DNA of 64,000 nt, taken from contig NZ_BDBI01000018.1 in the NCBI RefSeq assembly GCF_001612905.1, forward strand, positions 1 through 64,000. The letters are read 5' to 3'. Origin of the DNA: Nocardia ignorata NBRC 108230. GTDB lineage: Bacteria > Actinomycetota > Actinomycetes > Mycobacteriales > Mycobacteriaceae. Of the stretch, positions 1-8,717 are shown one piece after another. Each line of letters opens with the position of its first letter. Position 1 is the first letter of the stretch. The notes beneath the pieces were generated by a model. That model was not told where the DNA came from. It searched no databases and saw only the letters and a program-made list of their open reading frames with translations. A program made the translations under genes and the position numbers.

Positions 1-114
1 GGGCCGCTGCGCCGCTTCGCGGCGGACCCTCCTCGAGGTCGGGTCGTGCGGGGCTGGGAGTGCGGGCATGGCGGACTCGGGGAATCCCATTCGAGTTGCT
101 GGTGTGGCTCGCCA

Positions 115-120
115 TAAACT
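115..120 (+). promoter_or_regulatory. -10 element for leaderless hisN
   Basis: TAAACT lies exactly 12 to 7 nt before the GTG at 127, with CCCCTC between and no purine-rich ribosome site. In actinobacteria a TANNNT this close places transcription start at or next to the start codon. The same geometry recurs at recQ, the 3052 gene, the AraC gene at 10541 and others here. No clear -35 is seen. Confidence 0.55.
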
Positions 121-126
121 CCCCTC

Positions 127-912
127 GTGGCTGCCTACTCCGCTGACCTGGACCTTGCTCTTCGATTGGCCGATGAGGCCGATGCCATCTCGAAGGAGCG
201 CTTCGGTGCTGTCGACCTGAAAGTCGACTCGAAACCGGACCTCACTCCCGTCTCGGATGCCGACCTCGCGGTGGAACAGGTGATCCGTCGGGTGCTGAGT
301 GCCGAACGCCCGGACGATGCCGTTCTCGGTGAGGAGTTCGGCGGTGATGCCGAGTTCACCGGCAGGCAGTGGGTGGTCGACCCGATCGACGGGACCAAGA
401 ACTTCGTTCGTGGCGTTCCTGTGTGGGCCAGCCTGATCGCCCTGCTCGAGGACGGTGTTCCGGTGGTCGGGGTGGTCAGCGCCCCGGCACTCGGTCGGCG
501 CTGGTGGGCGGCGGCGGGGTCGGGGGCGTGGGCTCAGGTTCATCCCGGTGCTCCGAAACCCATCACGGTGTCGGCGGTGGGCGAGCTGGATTCGGCGAGT
601 TTGGCGTTCTCCTCGCTGTCGGGCTGGCACGAACGCGGGCTGCGGGAGAAGTTCATCGACCTCACCGACGAGGTGTGGCGGGTCCGGGGGTACGGCGATT
701 TCTTCAACTATTGCCTGGTGGCCGAGGGGGCGGTGGATATCGCCGCCGAACCGGAGGTGTCGCTGTGGGACTTGGCGGCACTCGACATCCTGGTCCGCGA
801 GGCGGGCGGCACGTTCACCGCCCTGGACGGGCGCCCCGGTCCACACGGCGGCGACGCGGTGGCGACCAATGGCCCCCTGCACTCCGAGGTCCTTGCCCGT
901 TTGCGGGCGTGA
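127..912 (+). CDS. hisN: Histidinol-phosphatase (inositol monophosphatase family)
   Basis: A 261-residue Mg2+-dependent phosphatase of the inositol monophosphatase fold. It shows the three family signatures in order: GEEFGG near residue 68, DPIDGT near 85 and WDLAALD near 214, the metal- and phosphate-binding residues. Length and overall sequence resemble the actinobacterial HisN group, which dephosphorylates L-histidinol phosphate to histidinol in histidine biosynthesis. No other his gene is adjacent, so the substrate is inferred from family resemblance; a plain inositol-1-phosphatase remains possible. The start is GTG, chosen because a -10 element sits 6 nt upstream and the protein begins as its relatives do. 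recQ follows on the same strand after 97 bp with its own promoter-like element. Confidence 0.82.
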   Translation: MAAYSADLDLALRLADEADAISKERFGAVDLKVDSKPDLTPVSDADLAVEQVIRRVLSAERPDDAVLGEEFGGDAEFTGRQWVVDPIDGTKNFVRGVPVWASLIALLEDGVPVVGVVSAPALGRRWWAAAGSGAWAQVHPGAPKPITVSAVGELDSASLAFSSLSGWHERGLREKFIDLTDEVWRVRGYGDFFNYCLVAEGAVDIAAEPEVSLWDLAALDILVREAGGTFTALDGRPGPHGGDAVATNGPLHSEVLARLRA

Positions 913-997
913 GAGGCGAGTTGTCCACATGTGAGCAGATCCCGGTCACGGCGGTGATCGGGGTCGGCGGCGGGGCTGCGGTCCCGGCGCTCGCTCG

Positions 998-1003
998 TAG
1001 GAT
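998..1003 (+). promoter_or_regulatory. -10 element for leaderless recQ
   Basis: TAGGAT occupies positions 12 to 7 nt before the GTG at 1010, with six bases between and no ribosome site. This matches the leaderless geometry of hisN. Confidence 0.5.
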
Positions 1004-1009
1004 GGCCCG

Positions 1010-3001
1010 GTGAGCAATTCCGGCGCCACAGCACCCGACGACTTCCCTCCGGAAGACTTCCCGCCCGACGACCCCTACTCGTCGGGCGGCGGTTACGTCT
1101 CCGAACACGATTTCGACGACACCGGCGGCTTCCACTTCGACGACCTCGCCCCCGCCACTCCGGGCCGGGCGGCGGCCCCCGCACGCGGTGAGACGGCCGA
1201 CGAGGTCTTACGCCGGGTCTTCGGCTACGACAGCTTCCGTGGTGACCAGGCCGCGATCGTCGAACAGGTCATCGGCGGCGGTGACGCACTCGTTCTGATG
1301 CCGACCGGTGGCGGCAAATCCCTGTGCTACCAGGTGCCCTCGCTGGTCCGCCCGGGTGTCGGTGTCGTCGTCTCACCGCTGATCGCGCTCATGCAGGACC
1401 AGGTCGACGCGCTGAGTGCCCTCGGGGTGCGGGCCGGGTTCCTCAACTCCACCCAGTCGCCCGATCAGCGCCGCACGGTGGAGGCGCAGTTCGTGACGGG
1501 CGAGCTGGACCTGCTGTATCTGGCGCCGGAACGCCTGCGCCTGGAATCCACGCTGCGGCTGCTCGATCGCGGCACGGTCGCCCTGTTCGCCATCGACGAG
1601 GCGCACTGCGTGTCGCAGTGGGGCCACGATTTCCGGCCGGACTATCTCGCGCTGTCGCTGCTGCACGAACGCTGGCCCGATGTGCCGCGCATCGCGCTCA
1701 CCGCCACCGCCACCGCGAAGACCGCAGCCGAGATCGTCGAACGACTCGATCTGGGTGAGGCGAAGCAGTTCGTCGCCAGCTTCGACCGGCCCAATATCCA
1801 GTACCGGATCGAGGGCAAGAACCGCCCCGACCGGCAGCTGCTCGAGTTCATCCGCACCGAGCATCCCGGCGACGCGGGCATCGTCTACTGCCTCTCGCGC
1901 AATTCGGTGGAGAAGACCGCCGCCATGCTCAACGAGAACGGTGTGCGGGCGGTGCCGTACCACGCGGGTCTGGACAACCGTGTGCGCGCGGAGAACCAGG
2001 CTCGGTTCCTGCGCGAGGACGGACTGGTCGTGGTGGCGACCATCGCCTTCGGCATGGGCATCGACAAACCCGACGTGCGGTTCGTAGCCCACCTCGACCT
2101 GCCGAAGTCGGTGGAGGGCTACTACCAGGAGACGGGCCGCGCGGGCCGCGACGGTCTGCCGTCGACGGCGTGGATGGTCTACGGGCTGGCCGATGTGGTG
2201 CAGCAGCGCAAGATGATCGACTCGAGCGAAGGCGACGCCGCCCACCGCAGGCAACTGCAACTGCACCTGGACGCCATGCTCGCCCTGTGCGAGACGGTCA
2301 ATTGCCGACGCGCGCAACTGCTGAACTATTTCGGTCAACAGCCCACCGGACAGGGCTGCGGCAACTGCGACGTGTGCCTGAACCCACCCGAAACCTGGGA
2401 CGGTACCGTCCCCGCGCAGAAACTGCTCTCCACGGTGCTGCGTCTCAAACGTGAACGCGGACAAGCCTTCGGCGCCGGTCACCTCGTCGACATCCTCCTC
2501 GGCAAGACCAACCCGAAGATCACCCAGCACCGCCACAACGAGCTCACCGTGTTCGGTATCGGCACCGACCTGCGCGACACCGAGTGGCGCGGGGTGGTCC
2601 GTCAGCTGCTGGCCGGCGGATTCCTCGCGGTACAGGGCGAATACGGTGTGCTCGCCCTCACCGACGCGGGCAACGAGGTGCTCTTCGAGGGCCGCAAGGT
2701 GGCGTTGCGTCGCGAACCCGAACGCCCCACCCGGCCCGCACGCGCACCCAAGGCGGCGAAGGCCGCGGCCGACCTGCCCGCCGCCGATGTGCCACTGTTC
2801 GAACGCCTCCGGGCCTGGCGCGCGGCCACCGCCAAGGAACAGGGTGTCCCCGCCTACGTGGTGTTCCACGACGCGACCCTGCGCGAGATCGCGGCCCGCA
2901 AACCCGGCGACCTCGCCGCCCTCGGCACCGTCGCCGGGGTCGGCGAGAACAAACTTGCCCGGTATGGGGAAGGGGTGCTGGCCACGCTGGCGGGCGACTA
3001 G
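1010..3001 (+). CDS. recQ: ATP-dependent DNA helicase RecQ
   Basis: A 663-residue 3'-5' DNA helicase for recombination and repair of stalled forks. Residues 1-70 are an acidic, proline-rich extension. The helicase core has Walker A PTGGGKS (about 97-105), DEAH followed by CVSQWGHDFRP (about 196), and the QETGRAGRDG motif VI. A RecQ zinc-binding region follows with CRRAQLLNYFG and GCGNCDVC (about 432-456), then a winged-helix region. A basic Ala-rich linker leads to a C-terminal HRDC domain (about 590-660). Domain order and length fit a full RecQ. The start is GTG, supported by TAGGAT just upstream. A long antisense open frame (1373-2869) is a codon shadow. Confidence 0.95.
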   Translation: MSNSGATAPDDFPPEDFPPDDPYSSGGGYVSEHDFDDTGGFHFDDLAPATPGRAAAPARGETADEVLRRVFGYDSFRGDQAAIVEQVIGGGDALVLMPTGGGKSLCYQVPSLVRPGVGVVVSPLIALMQDQVDALSALGVRAGFLNSTQSPDQRRTVEAQFVTGELDLLYLAPERLRLESTLRLLDRGTVALFAIDEAHCVSQWGHDFRPDYLALSLLHERWPDVPRIALTATATAKTAAEIVERLDLGEAKQFVASFDRPNIQYRIEGKNRPDRQLLEFIRTEHPGDAGIVYCLSRNSVEKTAAMLNENGVRAVPYHAGLDNRVRAENQARFLREDGLVVVATIAFGMGIDKPDVRFVAHLDLPKSVEGYYQETGRAGRDGLPSTAWMVYGLADVVQQRKMIDSSEGDAAHRRQLQLHLDAMLALCETVNCRRAQLLNYFGQQPTGQGCGNCDVCLNPPETWDGTVPAQKLLSTVLRLKRERGQAFGAGHLVDILLGKTNPKITQHRHNELTVFGIGTDLRDTEWRGVVRQLLAGGFLAVQGEYGVLALTDAGNEVLFEGRKVALRREPERPTRPARAPKAAKAAADLPAADVPLFERLRAWRAATAKEQGVPAYVVFHDATLREIAARKPGDLAALGTVAGVGENKLARYGEGVLATLAGD

Positions 3002-3039
3002 CGGGAAGGGAACTCGCGACGGATCAGGGGGTGCCGCGT

Positions 3040-3045
3040 TAGTGT
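3040..3045 (+). promoter_or_regulatory. -10 element for the small membrane protein gene
   Basis: TAGTGT lies 12 to 7 nt before the ATG at 3052, with CGATTC between and no ribosome site. It is the third gene in a row with this leaderless arrangement. Confidence 0.45.
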
Positions 3046-3051
3046 CGATTC

Positions 3052-3282
3052 ATGGCCAATGGTGAAGGCTCCGAGTCGGAGACGTCGGGTGGGTCGAGCT
3101 CGGGTGGCGCGGATGCCCTCGCGCCGATGCCGCATCGGCATATCGACCCGGCGGTCGCACCGTCCTTGCTCGGCGGCCACCGCCCGGTGCACCGGGGCAG
3201 ACCGCGCTGGTCGACGGTGGCACTCGTCCTCGTCTTCGCCTCCGCGCTCGCCCTCTATCTGCTGTTGCGTCCGGGCGGCTGA
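3052..3282 (+). CDS. Small single-pass membrane protein, function unknown
   Basis: A 76-residue protein. The first 50 residues are polar and rich in Ser, Gly and Pro, with a histidine-containing stretch PHRHIDP. A single hydrophobic helix starts around TVALVLVFASALALYLLL and ends almost at the C terminus (LRPGG), so it is probably anchored with its N terminus in the cytoplasm. No domain is recognised. It lies 50 bp after recQ on the same strand but has its own leaderless promoter element. Short proteins of this shape are common in mycolata. The reading frame is supported by the promoter position and by the clean hydrophobic segment. Confidence 0.6.
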   Translation: MANGEGSESETSGGSSSGGADALAPMPHRHIDPAVAPSLLGGHRPVHRGRPRWSTVALVLVFASALALYLLLRPGG

Positions 3283-3452
3283 CCCGGCGGCGACCGTAAT
3301 GTTTGTGATGGCGCGGACCAGCAACGCCCACCACACCCTTGTGAATTCCGGTAGCCGCACGTCATAGCCCTTCCTGCGCCGCCTTCCGCGGCGCACCGTT
3401 GGCCTCCTCGACCGATCGAACGGTGATCGGTCCGCGCAAGGAGGCGACGGCC

Positions 3453-4070
3453 ATGGCTTGGACCAAGTGGGCGATCCGAGGGGTGTGCACGGCCCTCACC
3501 GCAACCGGATTCGTCTGTGCCGCAGCACAATCGGTGTCGGCGGAACCGGCGGTGGTCACTGTGATCCAGGATCTGCGCCGGATCGTCGCGCCCGCTGTGC
3601 CGGGTACCTACGGCGGCGACACGGCGGTGGTCATCCTCGGGTACGGACTCACTCCGGAGGGCACCATGCGCGAAGAACTGCTGCGCCGGTTGCGGACCGG
3701 CTATGTGCAGGCGGTGTTCGCGCCGTGGTCGCCGATCATCGTCACGGGCGGCAACCCGCAGGCGGGTCGCAGCGAGGCCGACGCCATGGCGAGCTGGCTC
3801 GAGGACGCGGGTATCGACCCCGCCCGCATCCTGCGCGAGCCACACGCCGACTCCACCATCGGCAATGCCGACCACACCGCCGCCCTGATGAGCGAGCACA
3901 ACCTGACCTCGGCCGTCCTCGTCACCTCCGCCGACCACGTCACCCGGGCGCGAGCCGCCTTCGACGCGGCCGGGGTCACCGTGGTCGGCGAACTGACACC
4001 CGACACCGCCCCCTGGCCCCACCTACCGCTGAGCATCGACCAGTTCGGCCCCATGCTGCCCGCGGACTAG
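3453..4070 (+). CDS. DUF218 (YdcF/SanA-like) exported protein
   Basis: A 205-residue protein with an N-terminal signal sequence (basic start, hydrophobic core CTALTATGFVCAAA, likely cleavage after VSA). A DUF218 domain follows. The domain is seen in VVILGYGL, the glycine motif VTGGNPQAGRSEADAMASWL, and the later SADHVTRARAAF. DUF218 proteins are linked to envelope biogenesis and vancomycin resistance at high temperature (SanA), but the reaction is unknown. The start is ATG 3453, because AAGGAGG at 3438-3444 sits 8 nt upstream. An in-frame extension to 3399 would bury the signal peptide. The desaturase gene follows 125 bp downstream. Confidence 0.75.
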   Translation: MAWTKWAIRGVCTALTATGFVCAAAQSVSAEPAVVTVIQDLRRIVAPAVPGTYGGDTAVVILGYGLTPEGTMREELLRRLRTGYVQAVFAPWSPIIVTGGNPQAGRSEADAMASWLEDAGIDPARILREPHADSTIGNADHTAALMSEHNLTSAVLVTSADHVTRARAAFDAAGVTVVGELTPDTAPWPHLPLSIDQFGPMLPAD

Positions 4071-4085
4071 CCGACGGTACGGCCC

Positions 4086-4103
4086 ACTGTGATCGCACAC
4101 AGT
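4086..4103. promoter_or_regulatory. Inverted repeat ahead of the desaturase gene
   Basis: ACTGTG and CACAGT are separated by 6 bp in the 125-bp gap before the acyl-ACP desaturase. It could be an operator for a lipid regulator. No regulator gene is nearby and the repeat is short, so this is tentative. Confidence 0.25.
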
Positions 4104-4195
4104 ATTCCGCGACTGTGCCGACGCCCGCCACGACCTGGGCCGATCGTAGGGGCACGGACTCCGAGTCCTCTCCCGCAACTTCGAGGTGACACCAG

Positions 4196-5134
4196 ATGCA
4201 GCTCCACCTGTCCGACCGCGACATCCTCGCCGAGCTCGAATCGACGGCCGAGGACAACCTCAACGACCACCTGGCCAAGGCCAAGGACTGGAACCCGCAC
4301 GACTACGTGCCGTGGGACGAGGGTCGCAACTTCGCCGCCATGGGCGGAATCGATTGGGAACCGGGGCAATCCAAGCTCAGCGAAGTGGCGCGGGCGGCCA
4401 TGATCACCAACCTGCTCACCGAGGACAACCTGCCCTCCTACCACCGTGAACTGGCCGATACCTTCGGCCTCGACAATGCCTGGGGCACCTGGGTCGGGCG
4501 CTGGACGGCCGAGGAGAACCGGCACGGCATCGTCATGCGCGACTACCTCGTGGTGACCCGCGCGGTCGACCCGGTCGCCCTGGAACAGGCACGGATGGCG
4601 CACATGACCGCCGGTATCGCCAAGCCGGAGAAGGGTTCCCAGTTCCTGCGCGGCGTCGCCTACGTCACCTTCCAGGAACTGGCCACCCGCATCAGCCACC
4701 GCAATACCGGCACGCTGTGCGGCGATCCGATCGCCGACCGGATGCTCGCGCGCATCGCCGCCGACGAGAACCTGCACATGATCTTCTACCGCAAACTGTG
4801 CGGCGCCGCCCTCGACCTCACTCCCGACGCCGCCATGGCCGCGATCACCGATGTCATCCTGCGTTTCCAGATGCCCGGTCTCAACCAGCCCAACTTCCGC
4901 CGCAACGCCGTCCTGCTCGCCAAGCACGGCGTCTACGACCTGCGCCAGCACCTCGACACCGTGCTGAAGCCGGTCCTGCGCACCTGGCGGATCTTCGAAC
5001 GCTCCGACTTCGGCCCCGAGGGCGAACGCGCCCGCGACGAACTGCACGCCTATCTCACCGATCTCGAGGTCAAGGCCGCCCGCTTCGAGGAACAACGCGA
5101 CCGCGCACTGGCCCGGGCCGCCGCCCGCGCCTGA
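4196..5134 (+). CDS. Acyl-ACP desaturase (DesA1/DesA2 type)
   Basis: A 312-residue soluble di-iron desaturase of the stearoyl-ACP desaturase family. It uses O2 and electrons to put a double bond in a saturated acyl chain on ACP. The two iron ligand motifs are visible as EENRHG (about residue 105, E-x-x-H) and DENLH (about 190). The rest of the helical ferritin-like fold is clear. In mycobacteria this family desaturates fatty acids, including precursors of mycolic acids. GAGGTGA lies about 8 nt before the ATG. The gene is monocistronic, with smpB 48 bp downstream. The exact substrate and double-bond position cannot be read from sequence. Confidence 0.88.
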   Translation: MQLHLSDRDILAELESTAEDNLNDHLAKAKDWNPHDYVPWDEGRNFAAMGGIDWEPGQSKLSEVARAAMITNLLTEDNLPSYHRELADTFGLDNAWGTWVGRWTAEENRHGIVMRDYLVVTRAVDPVALEQARMAHMTAGIAKPEKGSQFLRGVAYVTFQELATRISHRNTGTLCGDPIADRMLARIAADENLHMIFYRKLCGAALDLTPDAAMAAITDVILRFQMPGLNQPNFRRNAVLLAKHGVYDLRQHLDTVLKPVLRTWRIFERSDFGPEGERARDELHAYLTDLEVKAARFEEQRDRALARAAARA

Positions 5135-5182
5135 TCCGGCCATGGAATAAACCGCTGGCGCCGTCACTTACAGTTGACCGTT

Positions 5183-5656
5183 ATGAAGGAGAAAGGCCGG
5201 AAGGTCATCGCGACCAACCGCAAGGCCCGGCACAACTACACGATCCTCGACACCTACGAGGCGGGGATCGCGCTGGTCGGCACCGAGGTGAAGAGCCTGC
5301 GTGAGGGCAAGGCCTCGCTCGTCGACGCCTTCGCGACTGTCGACAACGGCGAAGTGTGGCTGCGTGGCCTGCACATCCCGGAGTTCAGTCACGGCACCTG
5401 GACCAACCACGCGCCCCGTCGTAACCGCAAGCTGCTGCTGCACAAGCGTGAGATCGAGCACCTGGTCGGCAAGTCCCGCGAGGGCAACCAGACGCTGGTG
5501 CCGCTGTCGATGTACTTCTCCGACGGCAAGGTGAAGGTGGAGCTGGCCCTGGCCAAGGGCAAACAGGACTACGACAAGCGCCAGGATCTTGCTCGCCGCC
5601 AGGCCGAGCGTGAGGTCACCCGCGAGATCGGTCGGCGGGTCAAAGGCATGCGTTGA
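5183..5656 (+). CDS. smpB: SsrA-binding protein SmpB
   Basis: A 157-residue RNA-binding protein that delivers alanyl-tmRNA to stalled ribosomes for trans-translation. The beta-barrel begins MKEKGRKVIATNRKARHNY and includes the hallmark GTEVKSLREGKASL. The basic C-terminal tail (DKRQDLARRQAEREVTREI) folds in the mRNA channel. Start ATG 5183 was preferred to the in-frame TTG 5174, because SmpB proteins begin with M-x-x-K-G. The partner RNA, ssrA, is 2.4 kb downstream, as is usual in actinobacteria. The stop codon overlaps the start of the EamA gene (TTGA), so the two are co-transcribed. Confidence 0.95.
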   Translation: MKEKGRKVIATNRKARHNYTILDTYEAGIALVGTEVKSLREGKASLVDAFATVDNGEVWLRGLHIPEFSHGTWTNHAPRRNRKLLLHKREIEHLVGKSREGNQTLVPLSMYFSDGKVKVELALAKGKQDYDKRQDLARRQAEREVTREIGRRVKGMR

Positions 5657-6516
5657 TCTCCGTCGTCCTCGCCCTGATCGCGGCGGCGGGTTACGGAGTC
5701 AGCGACTTCTTCGGCGGCATCGCGGCCCGCAGAGTCACCGCTCTGCGGGTCGTCGTCGTCTCGTATCCGTGGTCGGTGCTGCTGGTCCTGCTGATCGCAC
5801 CGCTGGTCGGCGGGCATCCCGACACCGCATCGATGCTGTGGGGGCTGGCCGCCGGTGTGGCGAGCGGGCTCGCGGTGTGGTGGTTCTACGCCGCGCTGGC
5901 CGACGGGCCGATGGCAGTGGTTTCCCCGGTCACGGCGGTACTGGTGGCCGGCATTCCGGTGGTCGCGGGCTTCTTCCTGGGTGAGCGCCCGGGCCCGGCC
6001 GCGATCGCGGGTATCGCGCTCGCGCTGGTCGCGGTGGTGCTGGTGAGCCGTGAGGCACCGGACGAGACCACCGAGGAGATCATCGGCGGACGGCAACTGC
6101 GCTTCTCCCGTCGCGTCGCCCTGCTGACCGTCGGTTCCGGCGCCGCGTTCGGATTCGCCTTCTTCTTCCTGCACGAAACCGACCCGGCCGCCGGGCTGTG
6201 GCCGCTGCTCGGCCAGCGCGGCGCCGCGACGGCGGTGGTGTGGATCTGCGCGCTGGCCGCCGGTCAGTTCGCCGGTCTGCACGGTGAACCGCTGCGGTTG
6301 GCGTTGTGGATCGGCGTGCTCGACGTGATCGCCAACGCCGCCCTGCTCTACGCCTTCCACGGGGCGATGCTGTCGGTGGTCAGCGTGATCGGTTCGCTGT
6401 ACCCGGCGGCGACCGTGCTGCTGGCGATGGTGCTGCTCGGCGAACGAATCAGCCGCACCCAGAAATTCGGGCTGGTACTCGCGCTCGCGGCGGTCGCGAT
6501 GATCGCCGCGGGCTGA
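5653..6516 (+). CDS. EamA/DMT-family membrane transporter
   Basis: A 287-residue protein of ten hydrophobic helices in two repeated halves of about five, typical of the drug/metabolite transporter superfamily. The first half ends near residue 125. A charged cytoplasmic loop with EAPDETTEEIIGG follows, and the second half closes with the GERISRTQKFGLVLALAAV signature. EamA proteins export amino acids, metabolites or drugs; the substrate is not evident. The start is TTG 5653, overlapping the smpB stop by 4 bp, which implies translational coupling. It converges on the solute-binding protein gene with a 3-bp gap. Confidence 0.8.
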   Translation: MISVVLALIAAAGYGVSDFFGGIAARRVTALRVVVVSYPWSVLLVLLIAPLVGGHPDTASMLWGLAAGVASGLAVWWFYAALADGPMAVVSPVTAVLVAGIPVVAGFFLGERPGPAAIAGIALALVAVVLVSREAPDETTEEIIGGRQLRFSRRVALLTVGSGAAFGFAFFFLHETDPAAGLWPLLGQRGAATAVVWICALAAGQFAGLHGEPLRLALWIGVLDVIANAALLYAFHGAMLSVVSVIGSLYPAATVLLAMVLLGERISRTQKFGLVLALAAVAMIAAG

Positions 6517-6519
6517 GAC

Positions 6520-7821
6520 CTACAACCGGGTGCAGGGTTCGTGCAGGCCGAGCCTGGCCAGCGTCGAACCCTGGTAGCCGACCGCGATCGGCCGCGCACC
6601 CATCGGCGCGCTGTCGTCGGGCTGGAACACCACGGTCCACTCCTTGCTCAGATCGGGCGCGTCCGCACCGACCGGATGGATGGCGACGATGCCTTCCCCG
6701 TCCGGTTTGAGCCCCTCGGCGGCCCGCCGCAGCCCCTCCCGGGTGAGCTCGCCGCGCTCCGCCGCCTCCGTGAGCAATGCCCTGAGCGGGTAGGAGATGG
6801 CCCAGCCGAGCGAATAACCGAAGTTGGACGGTTCGTGATCGGTCGCCTCGCGTGCCTTCTGAGCGCCGACACTGTCGCCCGCCCAGCTGTCGACGGGAGT
6901 CATGTAGTTGTAGCGGGCGGCGAGCGCCGGGGCGGCGGCGGTCTGGTGCAGTGCGGCGTTCCAGGTGGGCAGCGAACCGAGGAACCGGCCGGTGAACCCC
7001 GCGCGCACCAGCTTGCCCACGATTTCGGCCGTTTCGGCGGGGCCGGTGGCCAGCATCACCAGATCGGGATCGGCGGCGAGCACCTCCTGCACCGGCCCGT
7101 CCTGATTGCCCACCTCGCCGTTGGGCCCGGTGTCGATGCGGTCGGCGATGGTCGCGCCGTTCGCGAGCGCCCACTTCAGCGCGCCGCTGGCGTAGTCGCC
7201 GCCGTAGTTGCCGCGGTAGGACACCACCGCGATATTCGTCGGCGCGTAGTGGTTCTCGGCGAACCAGTCCAGGCCCATCACCGCTTCGGTGCAGTAGGAG
7301 TAGCCCGCGCTGAGCACCAGGTTGCGGTCGGCGCTGCGGTAGTTCCAGCCCGACCACTGGGTGGCGGCGGTGCTCACCATGTTGTCGACGTCCATCTGGT
7401 TGAGCATCGCGATGGTCTGCGAAGTGCCGAAACTCATCGCGAGGGCGAGCACATTCGGTTCGATCTCGGCGTAGCCGGCACGATGCCTGCCCGGGTCGAG
7501 AGAGGTGTTGCGGCTGTGGGTGGTGATGTCGATGTCGTAGCCACCGATCCCACCCGACTCGTTGACCTGGTTCCAGAACGCGAGCTGACCCTCGTTCATC
7601 GACGAACCGAGCGCCGAGAACGGGCCGTCGGCCAGGTCCGAGAGCACTCCGAGGTACAGGCAGCCGCGATCGGGGTGCGCGGAACCCGGACAGGGTTGAC
7701 TGCTCACGCCGGGAGCCTGTTCCGACTCACCGGCCGAACACGCCGCGGCGAGCACCAGTCCGGCAACAGCCGGAATCACCGCGACCCGGCGCAGCCCACG
7801 CCGACGGGGGAATGCCATCAA
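6520..7821 (-). CDS. Branched-chain amino acid type ABC substrate-binding lipoprotein
   Basis: A 433-residue lipoprotein with a basic N terminus (PRRRGLRRVAV), a hydrophobic core and lipobox LAAAC, so it is exported and lipid-anchored. The mature part is a type I periplasmic-binding fold. It opens with YLGVLSDLADGPFSALGSSM and has the IAVVSYRGNYGGDYASGALKWA hinge region typical of the LivK/urea/amide-binding group. No ABC permease or ATPase lies nearby, so it is an orphan. It may serve a transporter encoded elsewhere or act as a ligand sensor. The ligand is unknown. The start is the ATG or its in-frame neighbour at the N terminus, two Met in a row. Confidence 0.8.
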   Translation of the reverse strand: MMAFPRRRGLRRVAVIPAVAGLVLAAACSAGESEQAPGVSSQPCPGSAHPDRGCLYLGVLSDLADGPFSALGSSMNEGQLAFWNQVNESGGIGGYDIDITTHSRNTSLDPGRHRAGYAEIEPNVLALAMSFGTSQTIAMLNQMDVDNMVSTAATQWSGWNYRSADRNLVLSAGYSYCTEAVMGLDWFAENHYAPTNIAVVSYRGNYGGDYASGALKWALANGATIADRIDTGPNGEVGNQDGPVQEVLAADPDLVMLATGPAETAEIVGKLVRAGFTGRFLGSLPTWNAALHQTAAAPALAARYNYMTPVDSWAGDSVGAQKAREATDHEPSNFGYSLGWAISYPLRALLTEAAERGELTREGLRRAAEGLKPDGEGIVAIHPVGADAPDLSKEWTVVFQPDDSAPMGARPIAVGYQGSTLARLGLHEPCTRL

Positions 7822-7995
7822 TCAACTCCTTGGTCCAGCCGCCCAGGCGATCTCGCTTCTCCTGGTTCGACCGATCGAGAACGATACTCGCCCCCACCGA
7901 CTGTGCCGGACCAATTGGCCGGTTCGCTACCCGGTCACCACGACGCCACCCCGCGCTGGCAGAAATAAGGGGAAGAAACCGGGAAGCACGAGTGT

Positions 7996-8001
7996 TAATA
8001 T
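7996..8001 (+). promoter_or_regulatory. -10 element of ssrA
   Basis: TAATAT lies about 29-34 bp ahead of the mature tmRNA 5' end, inside an AT-rich stretch that stands out from the GC-rich surroundings. It is the best candidate for the ssrA promoter; no clean -35 is evident. Confidence 0.5.
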
Positions 8002-8029
8002 GACTAGCCCGCAAGGTGCGGGCACGTAC

Positions 8030-8398
8030 GGGGCTGAACGGTTTCGACTGCGTACGTTGATTCAGGGGAAGCGTGTCGGTGCAGGCAAGAGACCACCGTA
8101 AGCGTCGTTGCAACCAATTAAGCGCCGATTCCAATCAGCGCGACTACGCTCTCGCTGCCTAAGTAGCGAAGCGTGTCTGTCAGTCCGGGTTCGTCCCTCG
8201 ACCCGGGTACTGGCATCAGCTAGAGGGAATCACCGTCCAGGTCGGTCGCGGATCTGGGCGGGACATCGAACAGCGACTGGGATCGTCATCCGAGCTTGTT
8301 CGCGAGACCCGGAGATCCGAGTAGAGACATAGCGAACTGCACACGGAGAAGCCCTGAAGACGCGGCGGAGGACCCGGGTTCGATTCCCGGCAGCTCCA
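8030..8398 (+). ncRNA. ssrA: Transfer-messenger RNA (tmRNA)
   Basis: The RNA rescues stalled ribosomes with SmpB. The 5' end GGGGCUG pairs with CAGCUCC at 8391-8397 to form an alanine-type acceptor stem with the G3-U wobble, and a T-arm with GGTTCGATTCC precedes the 3' end. The tag frame starts at GCC 8124 and reads ADSNQRDYALAA before TAA at 8160-8162. The conserved 5' stretch GGCTGAACGGTTTCGACTG is present. After the discriminator A the genome reads CTC, so CCA must be added by the tRNA nucleotidyltransferase. A strong terminator follows at once. smpB is 2.4 kb upstream. Confidence 0.97.
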
Positions 8399-8404
8399 CT
8401 CGAG

Positions 8405-8438
8405 GCCCCTCACCTGACAAACAGGTGAGGGGCTTTTT
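8405..8438. terminator. Rho-independent terminator of ssrA
   Basis: GCCCCTCACCTG (8405-8416) pairs perfectly with CAGGTGAGGGGC (8422-8433) over a 5-nt loop, followed by five T (8434-8438). It ends the tmRNA transcript and may also serve the convergent gene at 8446-8631. Confidence 0.93.
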
Positions 8439-8445
8439 CATGGAA

Positions 8446-8631
8446 TCAGCCGCCCGCGCGACGACGGAACGTGCGCTTGCCGCCCGCAGCGGCGGACGTA
8501 CCGCGCAGCTTGGCTTCGTTCTGGGCGGCGCCGGCCACGGAGGCGTTGCCGTTCTTGCGTTCGAGGGCTTCGCGGAACTTGCGTTTGGTCGCCTCGGTGG
8601 GTGACTCGGTCGGGTTTTCGTCTTCGGACAT
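8446..8631 (-). CDS. DUF5302 small basic protein
   Basis: A 61-residue protein that starts acidic (MSEDENPTESPTEA) and turns strongly basic (KRKFREALERKNG, then GGKRTFRRRAGG). Family knowledge places it in DUF5302, a short actinobacterial protein with conserved KRKFREALERK; no function is established. The basic C terminus suggests nucleic acid binding, which is only inference. ATG 8631 is preceded by weak GGCAGG. Longer in-frame extensions upstream are rejected, because they overlap the divergent gene at 8718 and lack similarity to the family. It faces ssrA across the shared terminator. Confidence 0.75.
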   Translation of the reverse strand: MSEDENPTESPTEATKRKFREALERKNGNASVAGAAQNEAKLRGTSAAAGGKRTFRRRAGG

Positions 8632-8717
8632 GGGGTAAGCCTGCCATCTGTGTGAGGGCATTGTTACCAGCTCGGTACGATCCAGCCAGGCGGGGGCCGG
8701 GCAGGAGGGACACGGGC

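Noticed and set aside
1373..2869. A 498-codon open frame antisense to recQ
   Set aside because: It follows from GC-rich codons of recQ; no domain, and recQ has full motifs in its own frame.
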